A stretch of DNA of 37,355 bases, from positions 1 through 37,355 of the forward strand of contig JAUXNG010000016.1 of NCBI GenBank assembly GCA_030682835.1. The letters run 5' to 3'. The translations under genes were made by a program, and so were the position numbers. The notes beneath the pieces are model-generated. The model worked only from the letters and a program-made list of their open reading frames with translations. It ran no database searches and was not told the DNA's origin. The DNA is from Hydrogenophaga sp. Its GTDB lineage: Bacteria; Pseudomonadota; Gammaproteobacteria; Burkholderiales; Burkholderiaceae_C. The number at the start of each line of letters is the position of its first letter. Position 1 is the stretch's first letter. Below, piece after piece: positions 7,987 to 17,660 of the stretch.

Positions 7987-9168
7987 ATGAACAACCTGCC
8001 CGGCCTCAATTTCCAGCTCGGTGAAGACATCGATGCCCTGCGCGACGCGGTGCGCGATTTTGCGCAAGCCGAGATCGCCCCGCGCGCCGCCGAGATCGAC
8101 CGCAATGACCAGTTCCCCATGGACCTGTGGCGCAAGATGGGCGACCTGGGCGTGCTGGGCATCACCGTGCCCGAGGCCGACGGCGGCGCGGGTATGGGCT
8201 ATCTGGCGCACATGATCGCCATGGAAGAAATCAGCCGCGCCAGCGCCTCGGTGGGCCTGTCTTACGGCGCGCACAGCAACCTGTGCGTGAACCAGATCAA
8301 CCGCAACGGCACGCCTGAGCAAAAGGCCAAATACCTGCCCAAACTCATCAGCGGCGAACACGTGGGCGCGTTGGCCATGAGCGAGCCGGGTGCGGGCTCG
8401 GACGTCATCAGCATGAAGCTCAAGGCCGAAGACAAGGGCGGCTACTACCTGCTCAACGGCAACAAGATGTGGATCACCAACGGCCCCGACGCCGACACGC
8501 TGGTGGTCTACGCCAAGAGCGAGCCCGAGATGGGCGCGCGTGGCGTCACCGCCTTCCTGATCGAAAAGGGCATGCCCGGCTTCAGCATCGCGCAGAAGCT
8601 CGACAAGCTGGGCATGCGCGGCAGCCACACCGGCGAGCTGGTGTTCCAGAACGTCGAAGTGCCGGCCGAGAACATCCTGGGCGGCCTGAACATGGGCGCC
8701 AAGGTGCTCATGAGCGGCCTGGACTACGAGCGCGCCGTGCTCACCGGTGGCCCGCTGGGCATCATGCAGTCGGTCATGGACAACGTGATCCCGTACATCC
8801 ACGACCGCAAACAGTTTGGCCAGAGCATCGGCGAGTTCCAGCTCATCCAGGGCAAGGTGGCCGACATGTACACCGTGCTGCAGGCCGGGCGCAGCTTCGC
8901 CTACACCGTGGCCAAGAACCTCGACCTGCTGGGCACCGAACACGTGCGCCAGGTGCGCAAGGACTGCGCCTCGGTCATTCTCTGGACGGCCGAGAAGGCC
9001 ACCTGGATGGCCGGCGAAGGCGTGCAGATTTTCGGCGGCAACGGCTACATCAACGAATACCCGCTGGGCCGCCTGTGGCGCGACGCCAAGCTGTATGAAA
9101 TCGGCGCCGGCACGAGCGAAATCCGCCGCATGCTGATCGGCCGCGAGCTGTTTGCGGAGACGATGTAA
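7987..9168 (+). CDS. liuA: Isovaleryl-CoA dehydrogenase
   Basis: This 393-residue FAD enzyme oxidises isovaleryl-CoA to 3-methylcrotonyl-CoA in leucine degradation. It has the acyl-CoA dehydrogenase signatures [11 protein letters not shown] and [13 protein letters not shown]. The catalytic base in isovaleryl-CoA dehydrogenases sits in helix G rather than near the C-terminus. Here that place is E248 in [14 protein letters not shown], while the late position is a Gly in I-G-A-G-T-S-E-I. This separates it from short-chain acyl-CoA dehydrogenases. An AGGAGA (7975-7980) supports the start. Its stop overlaps the carbonic anhydrase start by one base, so the two are translationally coupled. The usual partners liuB, liuC, liuD and liuE are not in the window. 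Confidence 0.93.
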   Translation: MNNLPGLNFQLGEDIDALRDAVRDFAQAEIAPRAAEIDRNDQFPMDLWRKMGDLGVLGITVPEADGGAGMGYLAHMIAMEEISRASASVGLSYGAHSNLCVNQINRNGTPEQKAKYLPKLISGEHVGALAMSEPGAGSDVISMKLKAEDKGGYYLLNGNKMWITNGPDADTLVVYAKSEPEMGARGVTAFLIEKGMPGFSIAQKLDKLGMRGSHTGELVFQNVEVPAENILGGLNMGAKVLMSGLDYERAVLTGGPLGIMQSVMDNVIPYIHDRKQFGQSIGEFQLIQGKVADMYTVLQAGRSFAYTVAKNLDLLGTEHVRQVRKDCASVILWTAEKATWMAGEGVQIFGGNGYINEYPLGRLWRDAKLYEIGAGTSEIRRMLIGRELFAETM

Positions 9169-9821
9169 TGCCGCTGCGCCACCTGCTCGACCACAACCGC
9201 ACCTGGGCTTCCCAGATGGAAGCGGTGCGTCCGGGCTTCTTCACCGCCCTGTCGCAACAGCAGACGCCGCGCTACATGTGGATCGGCTGCTCCGACAGCC
9301 GCGTGCCCGCCAACCAGATCACCGGCCTGGAGCCGGGCGAGGTGTTCGTGCACCGCAACGTGGCCAACGTGGTGGTGCCGACCGACCTGAACTGCCTGAC
9401 CACCATCCAGTACGCGGTCGACGTGCTCAAGGTTGAGCACCTGATGGTGGTGGGGCACTACGGTTGCGGTGGTGTGCAGGCGGCGCTGAAAGACGTGCGC
9501 GTGGGCCTGGCCGACAACTGGCTGCGCCACGTCAAGGATGTGCGCGACCGGCACGCTCCCCTGCTGCGCGAACTGGGCGACACGCACCAGCTCGATGCCC
9601 TGTGCGAGCTCAACGTGATCGAGCAGGTGATGCACGTGGCCGAGACGACGGTGGTGCAGGACGCCTGGCAGCGCGGGCAGCCGCTCACGCTGCACGGTTG
9701 GGTGTATGGCCTGCGCGACGGCCTGCTGCAGGACCTGCACATGGTCGTGCGCGGCACCGATGTGCTGAACGACACCTACCGCGCCGCGGTGGCCGAGGTC
9801 GCCGGCCGCACGCGCGCCTGA
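9168..9821 (+). CDS. can: Beta-class carbonic anhydrase
   Basis: This 217-residue enzyme interconverts CO2 and bicarbonate. Zinc ligands are visible as C41 and D43 in C-S-D-S-R and H97 and C100 in G-H-Y-G-C-G, with the catalytic Asp-Arg dyad formed by D43 and R45. The length matches Can/CynT-type enzymes of proteobacteria. The ATG shares its A with the ivd TAA stop, so both are made from one transcript under the LiuR-type operator. A plausible reason is supply of bicarbonate to methylcrotonyl-CoA carboxylase, the step after isovaleryl-CoA dehydrogenase. That role is inferred from position; the enzyme class is certain. Confidence 0.93.
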   Translation: MPLRHLLDHNRTWASQMEAVRPGFFTALSQQQTPRYMWIGCSDSRVPANQITGLEPGEVFVHRNVANVVVPTDLNCLTTIQYAVDVLKVEHLMVVGHYGCGGVQAALKDVRVGLADNWLRHVKDVRDRHAPLLRELGDTHQLDALCELNVIEQVMHVAETTVVQDAWQRGQPLTLHGWVYGLRDGLLQDLHMVVRGTDVLNDTYRAAVAEVAGRTRA

Positions 9822-9875
9822 GCGTCCCCCACCCAGCATCTGCGGCCCCGGCGAACCTTCAGCAAGCGCACCGCC

Positions 9876-11714
9876 ATGTTCCCCCAGCGGCTGGATTCCA
9901 CCGTGGCCTACGACATCGCCAAGGCCATGATGGACGGCTTCAACCGGCACTACCGGTTGTTCCGCACCGAATCGGCACGGGCGCAGCACCGCTTTGAAAC
10001 CCGTGACTGGAGCGGCCAGCAGCGCGCCCAGCGCGAGCGCATCGAGTTCTACGACCTGCGCGTCAACGAATGCGTGATGCGGCTCATGAAGGAATTCAAG
10101 GCCGAGCAGCAGGCCATGGACGTGTGGGAGCAGGTCAAGCTGCACTACATCGGCCTGCTGGTGAACCACCACCAGCCCGAGCTGGCCGAGACCTTCTTCA
10201 ACTCGGTCACCACCAAGATCCTCAAACGCGCCTACTTCCAGAACGACTTCATCTTCGTGCGCCCGGCGGTTTCCACCGAGTACATCGAGAACGACGAGCG
10301 CGGCGCCCGCCCCACCTACCGCTGCTACTACCCCACGGTCGACAACATGGCCACCGAGTTGCGCCACATGGTGGAAGACTTCGGCCTGCATGTGCCGTTT
10401 GACAACCTGGCGCGCGACTGCGAGCTGGTGCTGGACGCGCTCAAGCCGCAGTTCGACCACGTGAAGCTGCGGGCGAACTTCCAGTTCCAGGTGCTCTCCA
10501 GCCTGTTCTTCCGCAACAAGGGCGCCTATGTGGTGGGCAAGATCATCAACGGCTTCCAGGAAGTGCCGTTCGCGTTGCCTGTGCTGCACAACCACCAGGG
10601 CCGGCTGGTGATCGACGCAGCGCTCTCGGGCGAGGACGATCTGCTCATCCTCTTCAGTTTTGCGCGGGCCTACTTCATGGTCGACATGGAGGTGCCCAGC
10701 GCCTATGTGCAGTTCCTGCGCAGCCTGATGCCACGCAAGCCGCGCGCCGAGTTCTACAACGCACTGGGTCTGGCCAAGCAGGGCAAGACCCTGTTCTACC
10801 GCGATTTCCTGGCGCACATGCGCCACAGCACCGACAAGTTCCGCATCGCCCCCGGCATCAAGGGCATGGTGATGCTGGTGTTCGACCTGCCGAGCTTTCC
10901 CTTTGTGTTCAAGCTCATCAAGGACTTCTACCCGCCACAGAAGGACACCTCCCGCGAGCAGATCCGCGGCAAGTACCTGCTGGTCAAGCAGCACGACCGC
11001 GTGGGCCGCATGGCCGACACGCTGGAGTTCTCCGAGGTGGGCTTCCCGCGCGAGCGCTTCACCGACGAGCTGATCGCCGAGATCGAAAAGTTCGCGCCCA
11101 GCCAGCTGGAGATCAGCGACCGCAATGGCGACGGTGACATCGAGGTGGTGCTCAAGCACTGCTACATCGAGCGGCGCATGATCCCGCTCAACATTTTTCT
11201 GCAGGAGTCGTTCGATACGCTGCAACCGCGTTCGGGCGCCGACGAGCCGGCCCTGGAGCGGGCGCGCACCCAGCTGCAGCGCGTCGTGCTGGAGTACGGC
11301 AACGCCATCAAGGACCTGGTGGCCGCCAACATCTTTCCCGGCGACATGCTGTGGAAGAACTTCGGCATCACGCGCCACGGCAAGGTCGTGTTCTACGACT
11401 ACGACGAAATCGAATACCTCACCGACTGCAACTTCCGCCGCGTGCCCGTGCCGCGCAACGAGGAAGAGGAAATGTCGGGCGAGGTCTGGTACAGCGTTGG
11501 CAAACACGACGTGTTTCCCGAAACCTTCGGCCCCTTCCTGCTGGGCAACCCGCTGGTGCGCGCCGAGTTCATGCGCCACCACGCCGACCTGCTCGACGTG
11601 GCCTTCTGGCAGGCCCACAAGGACCGCATCGCCGCCGGCCACGTATACGACGTGTTTCCCTACGAGCGCGACCGGCGCTTCCACATCCGGGCCGGCCAGG
11701 AACTGCTGGACTAG
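9876..11714 (+). CDS. aceK: Isocitrate dehydrogenase kinase/phosphatase
   Basis: This 612-residue bifunctional enzyme phosphorylates and dephosphorylates isocitrate dehydrogenase, setting the split between the TCA cycle and the glyoxylate shunt. E. coli AceK has 578 residues. The N-terminal regulatory half shows F-N-R-H-Y-R-L-F-R and F-E-x-R-D-W. The C-terminal kinase-like half carries [14 protein letters not shown] and [11 protein letters not shown], whose aspartates are the catalytic and metal-binding residues of AceK, and [11 protein letters not shown] near the end. It lies 54 bp after the carbonic anhydrase gene and may share its transcript. That fits a cell using acetyl-CoA from leucine, for which the shunt is needed. 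No strong Shine-Dalgarno precedes the ATG. Confidence 0.96.
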   Translation: MFPQRLDSTVAYDIAKAMMDGFNRHYRLFRTESARAQHRFETRDWSGQQRAQRERIEFYDLRVNECVMRLMKEFKAEQQAMDVWEQVKLHYIGLLVNHHQPELAETFFNSVTTKILKRAYFQNDFIFVRPAVSTEYIENDERGARPTYRCYYPTVDNMATELRHMVEDFGLHVPFDNLARDCELVLDALKPQFDHVKLRANFQFQVLSSLFFRNKGAYVVGKIINGFQEVPFALPVLHNHQGRLVIDAALSGEDDLLILFSFARAYFMVDMEVPSAYVQFLRSLMPRKPRAEFYNALGLAKQGKTLFYRDFLAHMRHSTDKFRIAPGIKGMVMLVFDLPSFPFVFKLIKDFYPPQKDTSREQIRGKYLLVKQHDRVGRMADTLEFSEVGFPRERFTDELIAEIEKFAPSQLEISDRNGDGDIEVVLKHCYIERRMIPLNIFLQESFDTLQPRSGADEPALERARTQLQRVVLEYGNAIKDLVAANIFPGDMLWKNFGITRHGKVVFYDYDEIEYLTDCNFRRVPVPRNEEEEMSGEVWYSVGKHDVFPETFGPFLLGNPLVRAEFMRHHADLLDVAFWQAHKDRIAAGHVYDVFPYERDRRFHIRAGQELLD

Positions 11715-11768
11715 CCAGCGCTCTCACGCCGCATTCATTACCCCCTTTCCCATTCACAGGAGACCACC

Positions 11769-12956
11769 ATGAACCACGCAGATCCCATCGTCATCGTCGG
11801 CGCCGCCCGCACCCCCATGGGCTCGTTCCAGAGCGATTTTGCTTCCCAGTCTGCCCACGACCTGGGCGGCGTGGCCATCCGCGCTGCGGTGGAGCGCAGT
11901 GGTGTCGACAAGGCGCTGGTCGACGAAGTGCTGTTCGGCAACTGCCTCATGGCCGGCCAGGGCCAGGCGCCGGCGCGCCAGGCCGCGCTCAAGGCCGGCC
12001 TGCCACTCTCGGCCGGCGCGGTGACCTTGTCGAAGATGTGCGGATCGGGTATGAAAGCCACCATGCTCGCGCACGACATGCTGCTGGCCGGCAGCGCCAC
12101 CGTGGTGGTGGCCGGCGGCATGGAAAGCATGACCAACGCCCCCTACCTCATGCTCAAGGGCCGTGGCGGTTACCGCATGGGCCATGACAAGATCTACGAC
12201 CACATGATGCTCGACGGCCTGGAAGACGCCTACGAAGCCGGCCGCAGCATGGGCACCTTCGGTGAGGACTGCGCCGCCAAGTACAGCTTCACCCGCGAAC
12301 AGCAGGACGCTTTCGCCATCGCTTCGGTGACGCGCGCCAAGGCCGCCACCGAGAGCGGTGCGTTCGCCAAGGAGATCGCTCCCGTCACCGTGAAAGACCG
12401 CAGCGGCGAGCGCGTGGTCAGCACCGACGAAGGCCCGGGCAAGGTCAAGCTCGACAAGGTCACGTCCTTGAAGCCCGCGTTCAAGAAAGACGGCACCATC
12501 ACCGCCGCCAGCAGCTCGTCCATCAACGACGGAGCGGCCGCGCTCGTGTTGATGCGCGAATCCACCGCACAGGCCCAGGGCCTGAAGCCGCTGGCACGCA
12601 TCGTCGGCCACGCCACGCACGCGCAGGAACCCAACTGGTTTGCCACCGCACCCGTGGGCGCCACGCAGAAGCTGCTGGCCAAGACAGGTTGGGCTGTGGG
12701 CGACGTGGACCTGTGGGAAATCAACGAAGCCTTTGCCGTGGTGCCCATGGCGTTGATGACCGAGCTGAGCATTCCGCACGACAAGGTCAACGTCAACGGC
12801 GGCGCCTGCGCGCTGGGTCATCCCATCGGCGCCAGCGGTGCGCGCATCCTGGTGACGCTGCTGCACGCACTGCAGGCGCAGGGCAAGACAAAGGGCGTGG
12901 CCACCCTGTGCATCGGTGGCGGTGAAGCCACTGCCATGGCCGTGGAGATGATGTAA
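11769..12956 (+). CDS. Acetyl-CoA C-acyltransferase (thiolase)
   Basis: This 395-residue thiolase has the acyl-accepting Cys91 in S-K-M-C-G-S-G-M-K-A, the histidine motif N-G-G-A-C-A-L-G-H-P-I-G-A-S-G-A-R and the second cysteine in T-L-C-I-G-G-G-E-A. Its length and the A-G-G-M-E-S-M-T-N-A-P stretch match acetyl-CoA acetyltransferases of the AtoB/PhaA type, which split acetoacetyl-CoA or form it from two acetyl-CoA. An AGGAGA sits just upstream (11758-11763). Acetoacetate is an end product of leucine breakdown, so the position after ivd and aceK fits a catabolic use, although a beta-ketothiolase for the isoleucine branch is possible. A repeat element follows the stop. Confidence 0.93.
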   Translation: MNHADPIVIVGAARTPMGSFQSDFASQSAHDLGGVAIRAAVERSGVDKALVDEVLFGNCLMAGQGQAPARQAALKAGLPLSAGAVTLSKMCGSGMKATMLAHDMLLAGSATVVVAGGMESMTNAPYLMLKGRGGYRMGHDKIYDHMMLDGLEDAYEAGRSMGTFGEDCAAKYSFTREQQDAFAIASVTRAKAATESGAFAKEIAPVTVKDRSGERVVSTDEGPGKVKLDKVTSLKPAFKKDGTITAASSSSINDGAAALVLMRESTAQAQGLKPLARIVGHATHAQEPNWFATAPVGATQKLLAKTGWAVGDVDLWEINEAFAVVPMALMTELSIPHDKVNVNGGACALGHPIGASGARILVTLLHALQAQGKTKGVATLCIGGGEATAMAVEMM

Positions 12957-13034
12957 CACCCCCGCGCCGACCCTGCGGGTCGTCACCCCCTCAAGGGGGC
13001 GCCACTGGCGGCCGGCCAAGCCGGTTCCGCGGTA
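12957..13034. repeat. Dispersed intergenic repeat, copy A
   Basis: This GC-rich intergenic element shares blocks with 17957-18117 and 37208-37276: a cccccgcgcc start, a ccccctcaaggggg dyad (hairpin arms of five C/G), then ccactggcgg and a ccggcc(a)aagccggttcc(g)cgg end. It lies between the thiolase and SDR genes. The C5/G5 hairpin may act as a terminator or mRNA 3' end, but no T run follows it. Confidence 0.75.
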
Positions 13035-13076
13035 GGCATGGATCAACAACCCTTCTGCTTCAAAGATAGTTATCGC

Positions 13077-13745
13077 ATGAGTACGGTTCTCGTCATCGGC
13101 GCGTCGCGTGGCATTGGCCTGGAAATGGTGTCCCAGTACCGGGAGGCGGGTGAGCGCGTGATCGCCACCGCGCGCGACGATGCGGGGCTGGCACGGCTGG
13201 CCGTGCTCGGTGCCGAGACACTGCGCGTGGATGTGGCCGACCCGAGCAGCGTGAGCGCGCTCGCCTGGCAGCTCGACGGCGAGAAGATCGACATCGCGCT
13301 TTACGTGGCGGGCGTGATGGACCGCGGTGGTGCCACCACGCCGCCCACCCAGCAGGCCTTTGACGCGGTCATGCACGCCAACGTGCTCGGTGCCATGCAG
13401 GTGATTCCGCAGGTCATGCCCATGGTCGAGGCTGCGGGCGGCGTGTTCGCCGCCGTATCGAGCGCCATGGGGCTGATCGACGACGTGTCGGCCAGCAACG
13501 CCTGGCTCTACCGCGTGAGCAAGGCCGCACTCAACATGGCGGTGAGCAGCGCCCGCTTCGACTATCCGCAGGCCCGCCTGGTGGTGCTGCACCCGGGCTG
13601 GGTGCAGACCGACATGGGCGGCGGCGCTGCGCCGCTCACCGTGGCCGACAGCGCGCGCGGCCTGCGCACGGTGCTGGCGAGCGTGAGCCCGGACGACAAC
13701 GGCCGCTTCATCCACCACGACGGCCGACGCTCCGATCACTGGTGA
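13077..13745 (+). CDS. Short-chain dehydrogenase/reductase, C-factor-like
   Basis: This 222-residue Rossmann-fold SDR has the NAD(P) motif V-I-G-A-S-R-G-I-G at its N-terminus, D-V-A-D for the adenine-ring site, S-S-A-M-G for the catalytic Ser, and Y-R-V-S-K for the catalytic Tyr and Lys. The usual N-N-A-G motif is replaced by Y-V-A-G. The closing H-P-G-W-V-Q-T-D-M-G-G resembles CsgA/C-factor-like SDRs. The ATG at 13077 puts the nucleotide-binding strand at residue 4; an upstream ATG at 13038 would add 13 residues with no family counterpart. It lies just before an acyl-CoA dehydrogenase gene (47 bp), so a role in acyl-chain oxidation is possible, but the substrate is unknown. Confidence 0.85.
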   Translation: MSTVLVIGASRGIGLEMVSQYREAGERVIATARDDAGLARLAVLGAETLRVDVADPSSVSALAWQLDGEKIDIALYVAGVMDRGGATTPPTQQAFDAVMHANVLGAMQVIPQVMPMVEAAGGVFAAVSSAMGLIDDVSASNAWLYRVSKAALNMAVSSARFDYPQARLVVLHPGWVQTDMGGGAAPLTVADSARGLRTVLASVSPDDNGRFIHHDGRRSDHW

Positions 13746-13792
13746 CCCAATGATGACCTCTTCTTCGACACTTTCCTAACGAGACCCACCCC

Positions 13793-14920
13793 ATGCTGCT
13801 GACCGAAGACCAAGTCATGATCCGCGACGCCGTGCGCGCTTTTGCCCAGGAACAGCTGTGGCCCAACGCCGCCAAATGGGACAAGGAACACCACTTTCCA
13901 AAAGACGTGCACAAGGGCCTGGCCGAGCTGGGCGCCTACGGCATCTGCGTGCCCGAGGCGCTGGGCGGCGCGGGACTGAGCTACCAGACCCTGGCCATCG
14001 TGCTGGAAGAAATTGCGGCGGGTGACGGCGGCACCAGCACCGTGATCAGCGTGACCAACTGCCCGGTCAATGCCATCCTCATGCGTTATGGCAATGCGCA
14101 GCAGCAGGAACAGTGGCTGCGCCCGCTGGCCGCCGGCCAGATGCTGGGCGCGTTCTGCCTCACCGAGCCGCACGTGGGCTCTGACGCGTCGGCGCTGCGC
14201 ACCACGGCGGTGAAGCAGGGCGACGAGTACGTCATCAACGGCGTCAAGCAGTTCATCACCAGCGGCAAGAACGGCGACGTGGCCATCGTGATCGCCGTCA
14301 CCGACAAGGGCGCCGGCAAAAAGGGCATGAGCGCCTTCATCGTGCCCACCCGTGCGCCGGGCTACGTGGTGGTCCGTCTGGAAGACAAGCTGGGCCAGCA
14401 CAGCAGCGACACGGCGCAGATCAACTTCGACAACTGCCGCATCCCGGCCGAGAACCTGATCGGGCAGGAAGGCGAGGGCTACAGAATAGCGCTCAGCGCG
14501 CTGGAAGGCGGGCGCATCGGCATCGCTTCGCAGGCCATCGGCATGGCCCGCAGCGCGTTCGAGTGCGCGGTGGTCTACGCCAAGGAGCGCGAGAGCTTCG
14601 GCCAGCCCATCTTCAACCACCAGGCGGTGGGTTTCCGGCTGGCCGACATGGCCACCCAGATCGAGGCCGCCCGCGCCCTGGTGATGCACGCCGCTGCTTT
14701 GCGCGACGCCGGCCAACCCTGCTTGAAGGAGGCCGCCATGGCCAAGCTCTTCGCGAGCGAAATGGCCGAAAAGGTGTGCTCTGACGCCATCCAGGTGTTT
14801 GGCGGCTACGGCTACGTGAGCGACTTCCCGGTGGAGCGCATCTACCGCGACGTGCGCGTGTGCCAGATCTACGAAGGCACGAGCGACGTGCAGAAGATCA
14901 TCATCCAGCGCGCGCTCTGA
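13793..14920 (+). CDS. Short/branched-chain acyl-CoA dehydrogenase
   Basis: This 375-residue FAD enzyme has F-C-L-T-E-P-H-V-G-S-D-A-S-A-L and Q-V-F-G-G-Y-G-Y-V-S-D-F-P-V-E-R, the two acyl-CoA dehydrogenase signatures. Unlike the isovaleryl-CoA enzyme upstream, it has the catalytic Glu at the common late position, E361 in I-Y-E-G-T-S-D-V-Q. This places it among butyryl-, isobutyryl- or 2-methylbutyryl-CoA dehydrogenases. Such an enzyme would open the valine or isoleucine branch and would also use butyryl-CoA made by IcmF. The start is M-L-L-T-E-D-Q, usual for this group. It converges with the hydroxybutyryl-CoA dehydrogenase gene (57 bp between the stops). The exact substrate is not readable. 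Confidence 0.9.
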   Translation: MLLTEDQVMIRDAVRAFAQEQLWPNAAKWDKEHHFPKDVHKGLAELGAYGICVPEALGGAGLSYQTLAIVLEEIAAGDGGTSTVISVTNCPVNAILMRYGNAQQQEQWLRPLAAGQMLGAFCLTEPHVGSDASALRTTAVKQGDEYVINGVKQFITSGKNGDVAIVIAVTDKGAGKKGMSAFIVPTRAPGYVVVRLEDKLGQHSSDTAQINFDNCRIPAENLIGQEGEGYRIALSALEGGRIGIASQAIGMARSAFECAVVYAKERESFGQPIFNHQAVGFRLADMATQIEAARALVMHAAALRDAGQPCLKEAAMAKLFASEMAEKVCSDAIQVFGGYGYVSDFPVERIYRDVRVCQIYEGTSDVQKIIIQRAL

Positions 14921-14977
14921 GGCCACTCCGCTGGGGCAACCGCCCGCCGCGCGGTGCGGCAGGCGGCGCCTCGGCGA

Positions 14978-15829
14978 TCAATAGGTGTACACGCCCCGGC
15001 CGGTCTTGCGGCCGAGCCAGCCTGCCGCCACCATCTCCTTGAGCAGCGGGGCGGGGCGGTACTTGCTGTCGTTGTACTCGGCCATGTAGACGTTCATAAC
15101 GGCCAGGCACACGTCCAGGCCGATCATGTCGGCCAGGGCCAGCGGGCCGATGGGCTGGTTGCAGCCCAGCTTCATGCCGGCGTCGATGTCCTCGGCCGTG
15201 GCCAGGCCTTCGGCCAGCACGAAGAAAGCCTCGTTGATCATGGGCACCAGGATGCGGTTCACCACGAAGCCGGGCGCGTTCTTCACCGTGATCGGTGTCT
15301 TGCCCAGCGCCTGCGCCAGGGCCTTCACTGCATCGTGCGTGGCGTCGCTGGTCTGCAGGCCTCGGATGATTTCCACCAGCGCCATCATGGGCACGGGGTT
15401 GAAGAAGTGCATGCCGATGAAACGGTCGGGGCGCTGCGTGGCGGCGGCCAGCTTGGTGATGCTGATCGAGCTGGTGTTGGTGGCCACGATCACCTCGGGC
15501 GCCAGGATGGCGTCGAGCTGCTGCAGGATCTTGACCTTCAGCGCCTCGTTTTCCGTGGCAGCCTCGATGACGAGCTGCGCGCCTTTCAGGTCGTCGTAGT
15601 TCGTGCTGCCGGTGATCAGCGACAGCGCCTTGTCCTTGTCGGCCGCGGTCATCTTCTCTTTCTTGATCAGCCGGTCCAGGCTGCCCGCCACGGTGGCCAG
15701 GCCCTTGTCGACCGCTGCCTGCGCAATGTCGACCAGCACCACGCGAATGCCGCTGGTGGCGCAGGCCTGTGCGATGCCGTTGCCCATGGTGCCGGAGCCG
15801 ATGATGCCGACGGTCTGGATGCTGCTCAT
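14978..15829 (-). CDS. hbd: 3-hydroxybutyryl-CoA dehydrogenase
   Basis: This 283-residue NAD enzyme oxidises 3-hydroxyacyl-CoA to 3-ketoacyl-CoA. The N-terminal Rossmann motif is I-I-G-S-G-T-M-G-N-G-I-A-Q. The catalytic His-Glu region reads I-G-M-H-F-F-N-P-V-P-M-M-A-L-V-E-I, and the C-terminal domain opens with N-A-P-G-F-V-V-N-R-I-L. The reading frame is open 8 codons further, but the ATG at 15829 has an AGGAG ten bases upstream and gives the normal start M-S-S-I-Q-T-V-G-I-I-G. Together with the acyl-CoA dehydrogenase and thiolase nearby it supplies much of a short-chain beta-oxidation route; no enoyl-CoA hydratase is in the window. It is divergent from the GMC oxidoreductase gene (178 bp between the starts). 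Confidence 0.93.
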   Translation of the reverse strand: MSSIQTVGIIGSGTMGNGIAQACATSGIRVVLVDIAQAAVDKGLATVAGSLDRLIKKEKMTAADKDKALSLITGSTNYDDLKGAQLVIEAATENEALKVKILQQLDAILAPEVIVATNTSSISITKLAAATQRPDRFIGMHFFNPVPMMALVEIIRGLQTSDATHDAVKALAQALGKTPITVKNAPGFVVNRILVPMINEAFFVLAEGLATAEDIDAGMKLGCNQPIGPLALADMIGLDVCLAVMNVYMAEYNDSKYRPAPLLKEMVAAGWLGRKTGRGVYTY

Positions 15830-16007
15830 GAAGGGGTTTCTCCTGAAAGACAAAGGTGGACGGGAAGGGCGCGAGCCAGCCTGAAGCCTGGGCGCCGGGT
15901 CTAGGCTGGTGCGCCTACCGGGGCGTGGGGCCTTGTGCTAACTTGCCTCGCAGATTGTCGCGCACCGCGGACCTGTCACGCAGTGCAGACCCGACACCGG
16001 AGACCCT

Positions 16008-17660
16008 ATGTTTGATTTCATCGTCGTGGGCGGCGGCTCGGCCGGCTGCGTGCTGGCGGCCCGCCTGTCCGAAGACCCGGCCGTGCGCGTGGCGCTGCTG
16101 GAAGCGGGGCCACCCGACAGCAGCGTGCTGATCCATTGCCCGGCCGGCCTGGCGCTGATGGCGAAGAACGGTCAGGCCAACTGGCGCCTGGCCACCGTGC
16201 CGCAGCCGGGGCTCAACGGCCGCCGGGGCTACCAGCCGCGCGGCAAGGTGCTGGGCGGCTCCAGTTCCATCAACGCCATGATCTACACGCGCGGACACCG
16301 TCGCGACTACGACGACTGGGCCGCGCAGGGCAACCCCGGCTGGTCGTTCGACGAGGTTCTGCCGTACTTCAAGCGCGCCGAACACAATGAGCGCGGTGCG
16401 GATGCCCTGCATGGCAGCGGCGGCCCGCTCAACGTGATGGACCTGCGCAGCCCCAACCCTTTCATTCCCTCGTTCATCGAGGCCGGGCAGCAGGCCGGCC
16501 ATCCAGTGAACCCCGATTTCAACGGTCCCGAGCAGGAGGGGGTTGGCGCCTACCAGGTCACGCACCGCAACGGCGAGCGCTGCAGCGTGGCCAAGGCCTA
16601 CCTCACGCCACACCTGGGCCGGCCCAACCTGCGCGTCATCACGGGTGCGCTCACCACGCGCGTGCTCACCGAAACGCTCGCCGGACAGCCCCGCGCCGTG
16701 GGCGTGGAATACCGGGCCGACGGCGGGCGCGGCAGCCTGCAGACGCTGCGCCTGAACCCCGGTGGCGAGGTGCTGCTCAGCGCCGGCGCCTACGGCTCGC
16801 CCCAGCTGCTGATGCTCTCCGGCATCGGGCCTGCGGCGCACCTGCGCGAACTCGGCATCGACCTTCGGCACGAACTGCCCGGCGTGGGCGCCAACCTGCA
16901 CGACCATGTGGACGTGGTGATCGTGGTCAATGCGCCCAAGGCCATCGAGACCTTTGGCCTGTCGCCGCGCGGGCTGCTGTCCGCGGCGCGGGGCGTGGGC
17001 GAGTGGCGGCGCCAGCGCAGCGGTGTGCTCACCACCAACTTTGCCGAGGCCGGCGGCTTCATCCGCAGCCACCCCGACGAGCCCGTGCCGGACCTGCAAC
17101 TGCACTTCGTGGTGGGCAAACTGGTGGACCACGGGCGCAAGACGGTGCTGGGCCACGGCTACTCGTGCCACGTGTGCCTGCTGCGGCCGCGCAGCCGGGG
17201 CACGCTGCGCCTGGCCAGCGCCGACCCGCAGGTGGCACCCCTGATCGACCCGGCGTTTCTGAGCGATGCCGACGATGTTGCGCGGCTGGTGCGGGGCTTC
17301 AGGCAGATGCGCGAACTGCTTCAGCAGCCGGCGCTGGCGCGCCACGGCGGACAGGAAGCCGCGGCGTCTGCCCAGGCGCAAAGCGACGCCCAGATCGAAC
17401 AGTTCGTGCGCAACCACGCCGACACGATCTACCACCCGGTCGGCACCTGCCGCATGGGCCCGGACCCGATGGCGGTGGTGGATGCGCGTCTGCGCGTGCA
17501 CGGCGTGGAGGGACTGCGTGTGGTCGATGCGTCGATCATGCCCAGCGTGGTCGGCGGCAACACCAACGCACCGGTGGTCATGGTCGCGGAAAAGGCGGTG
17601 GATATGATCCTCGGCGACCGGTCACTCAGCGCCGTGTCCCAACCGCTGGAAACCCCATGA
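16008..17660 (+). CDS. GMC-family FAD oxidoreductase (alcohol/choline dehydrogenase type)
   Basis: This 550-residue flavoprotein begins with the FAD Rossmann motif V-V-G-G-G-S-A-G-C and has the GMC signature G-K-V-L-G-G-S-S-S-I-N-A-M-I-Y. The catalytic His is H476 in Y-H-P-V-G-T-C-R-M-G and the second active-site residue is N520 in G-N-T-N-A-P. The closest described relatives are membrane-associated alcohol dehydrogenases of the AlkJ kind and choline dehydrogenase; the sequence does not decide between them. There is no signal peptide, as expected for this group. A GGAGAC at 15999-16004 supports the start. Its stop overlaps the start of the small ABM gene (ATGA), so the two are co-translated. 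Confidence 0.9.
   Translation: MFDFIVVGGGSAGCVLAARLSEDPAVRVALLEAGPPDSSVLIHCPAGLALMAKNGQANWRLATVPQPGLNGRRGYQPRGKVLGGSSSINAMIYTRGHRRDYDDWAAQGNPGWSFDEVLPYFKRAEHNERGADALHGSGGPLNVMDLRSPNPFIPSFIEAGQQAGHPVNPDFNGPEQEGVGAYQVTHRNGERCSVAKAYLTPHLGRPNLRVITGALTTRVLTETLAGQPRAVGVEYRADGGRGSLQTLRLNPGGEVLLSAGAYGSPQLLMLSGIGPAAHLRELGIDLRHELPGVGANLHDHVDVVIVVNAPKAIETFGLSPRGLLSAARGVGEWRRQRSGVLTTNFAEAGGFIRSHPDEPVPDLQLHFVVGKLVDHGRKTVLGHGYSCHVCLLRPRSRGTLRLASADPQVAPLIDPAFLSDADDVARLVRGFRQMRELLQQPALARHGGQEAAASAQAQSDAQIEQFVRNHADTIYHPVGTCRMGPDPMAVVDARLRVHGVEGLRVVDASIMPSVVGGNTNAPVVMVAEKAVDMILGDRSLSAVSQPLETP

Noticed and set aside
9045..11684. An 879-codon open frame on the minus strand across aceK
   Set aside because: It is antisense to a complete AceK with clear motifs, and its sequence is rich in His, Val, Ala and Gly in the manner of high-GC shadow frames.
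11754..13739. A 661-codon minus-strand frame across the thiolase and SDR genes
   Set aside because: It spans two real plus-strand genes and the repeat between them, with no recognisable protein motif.
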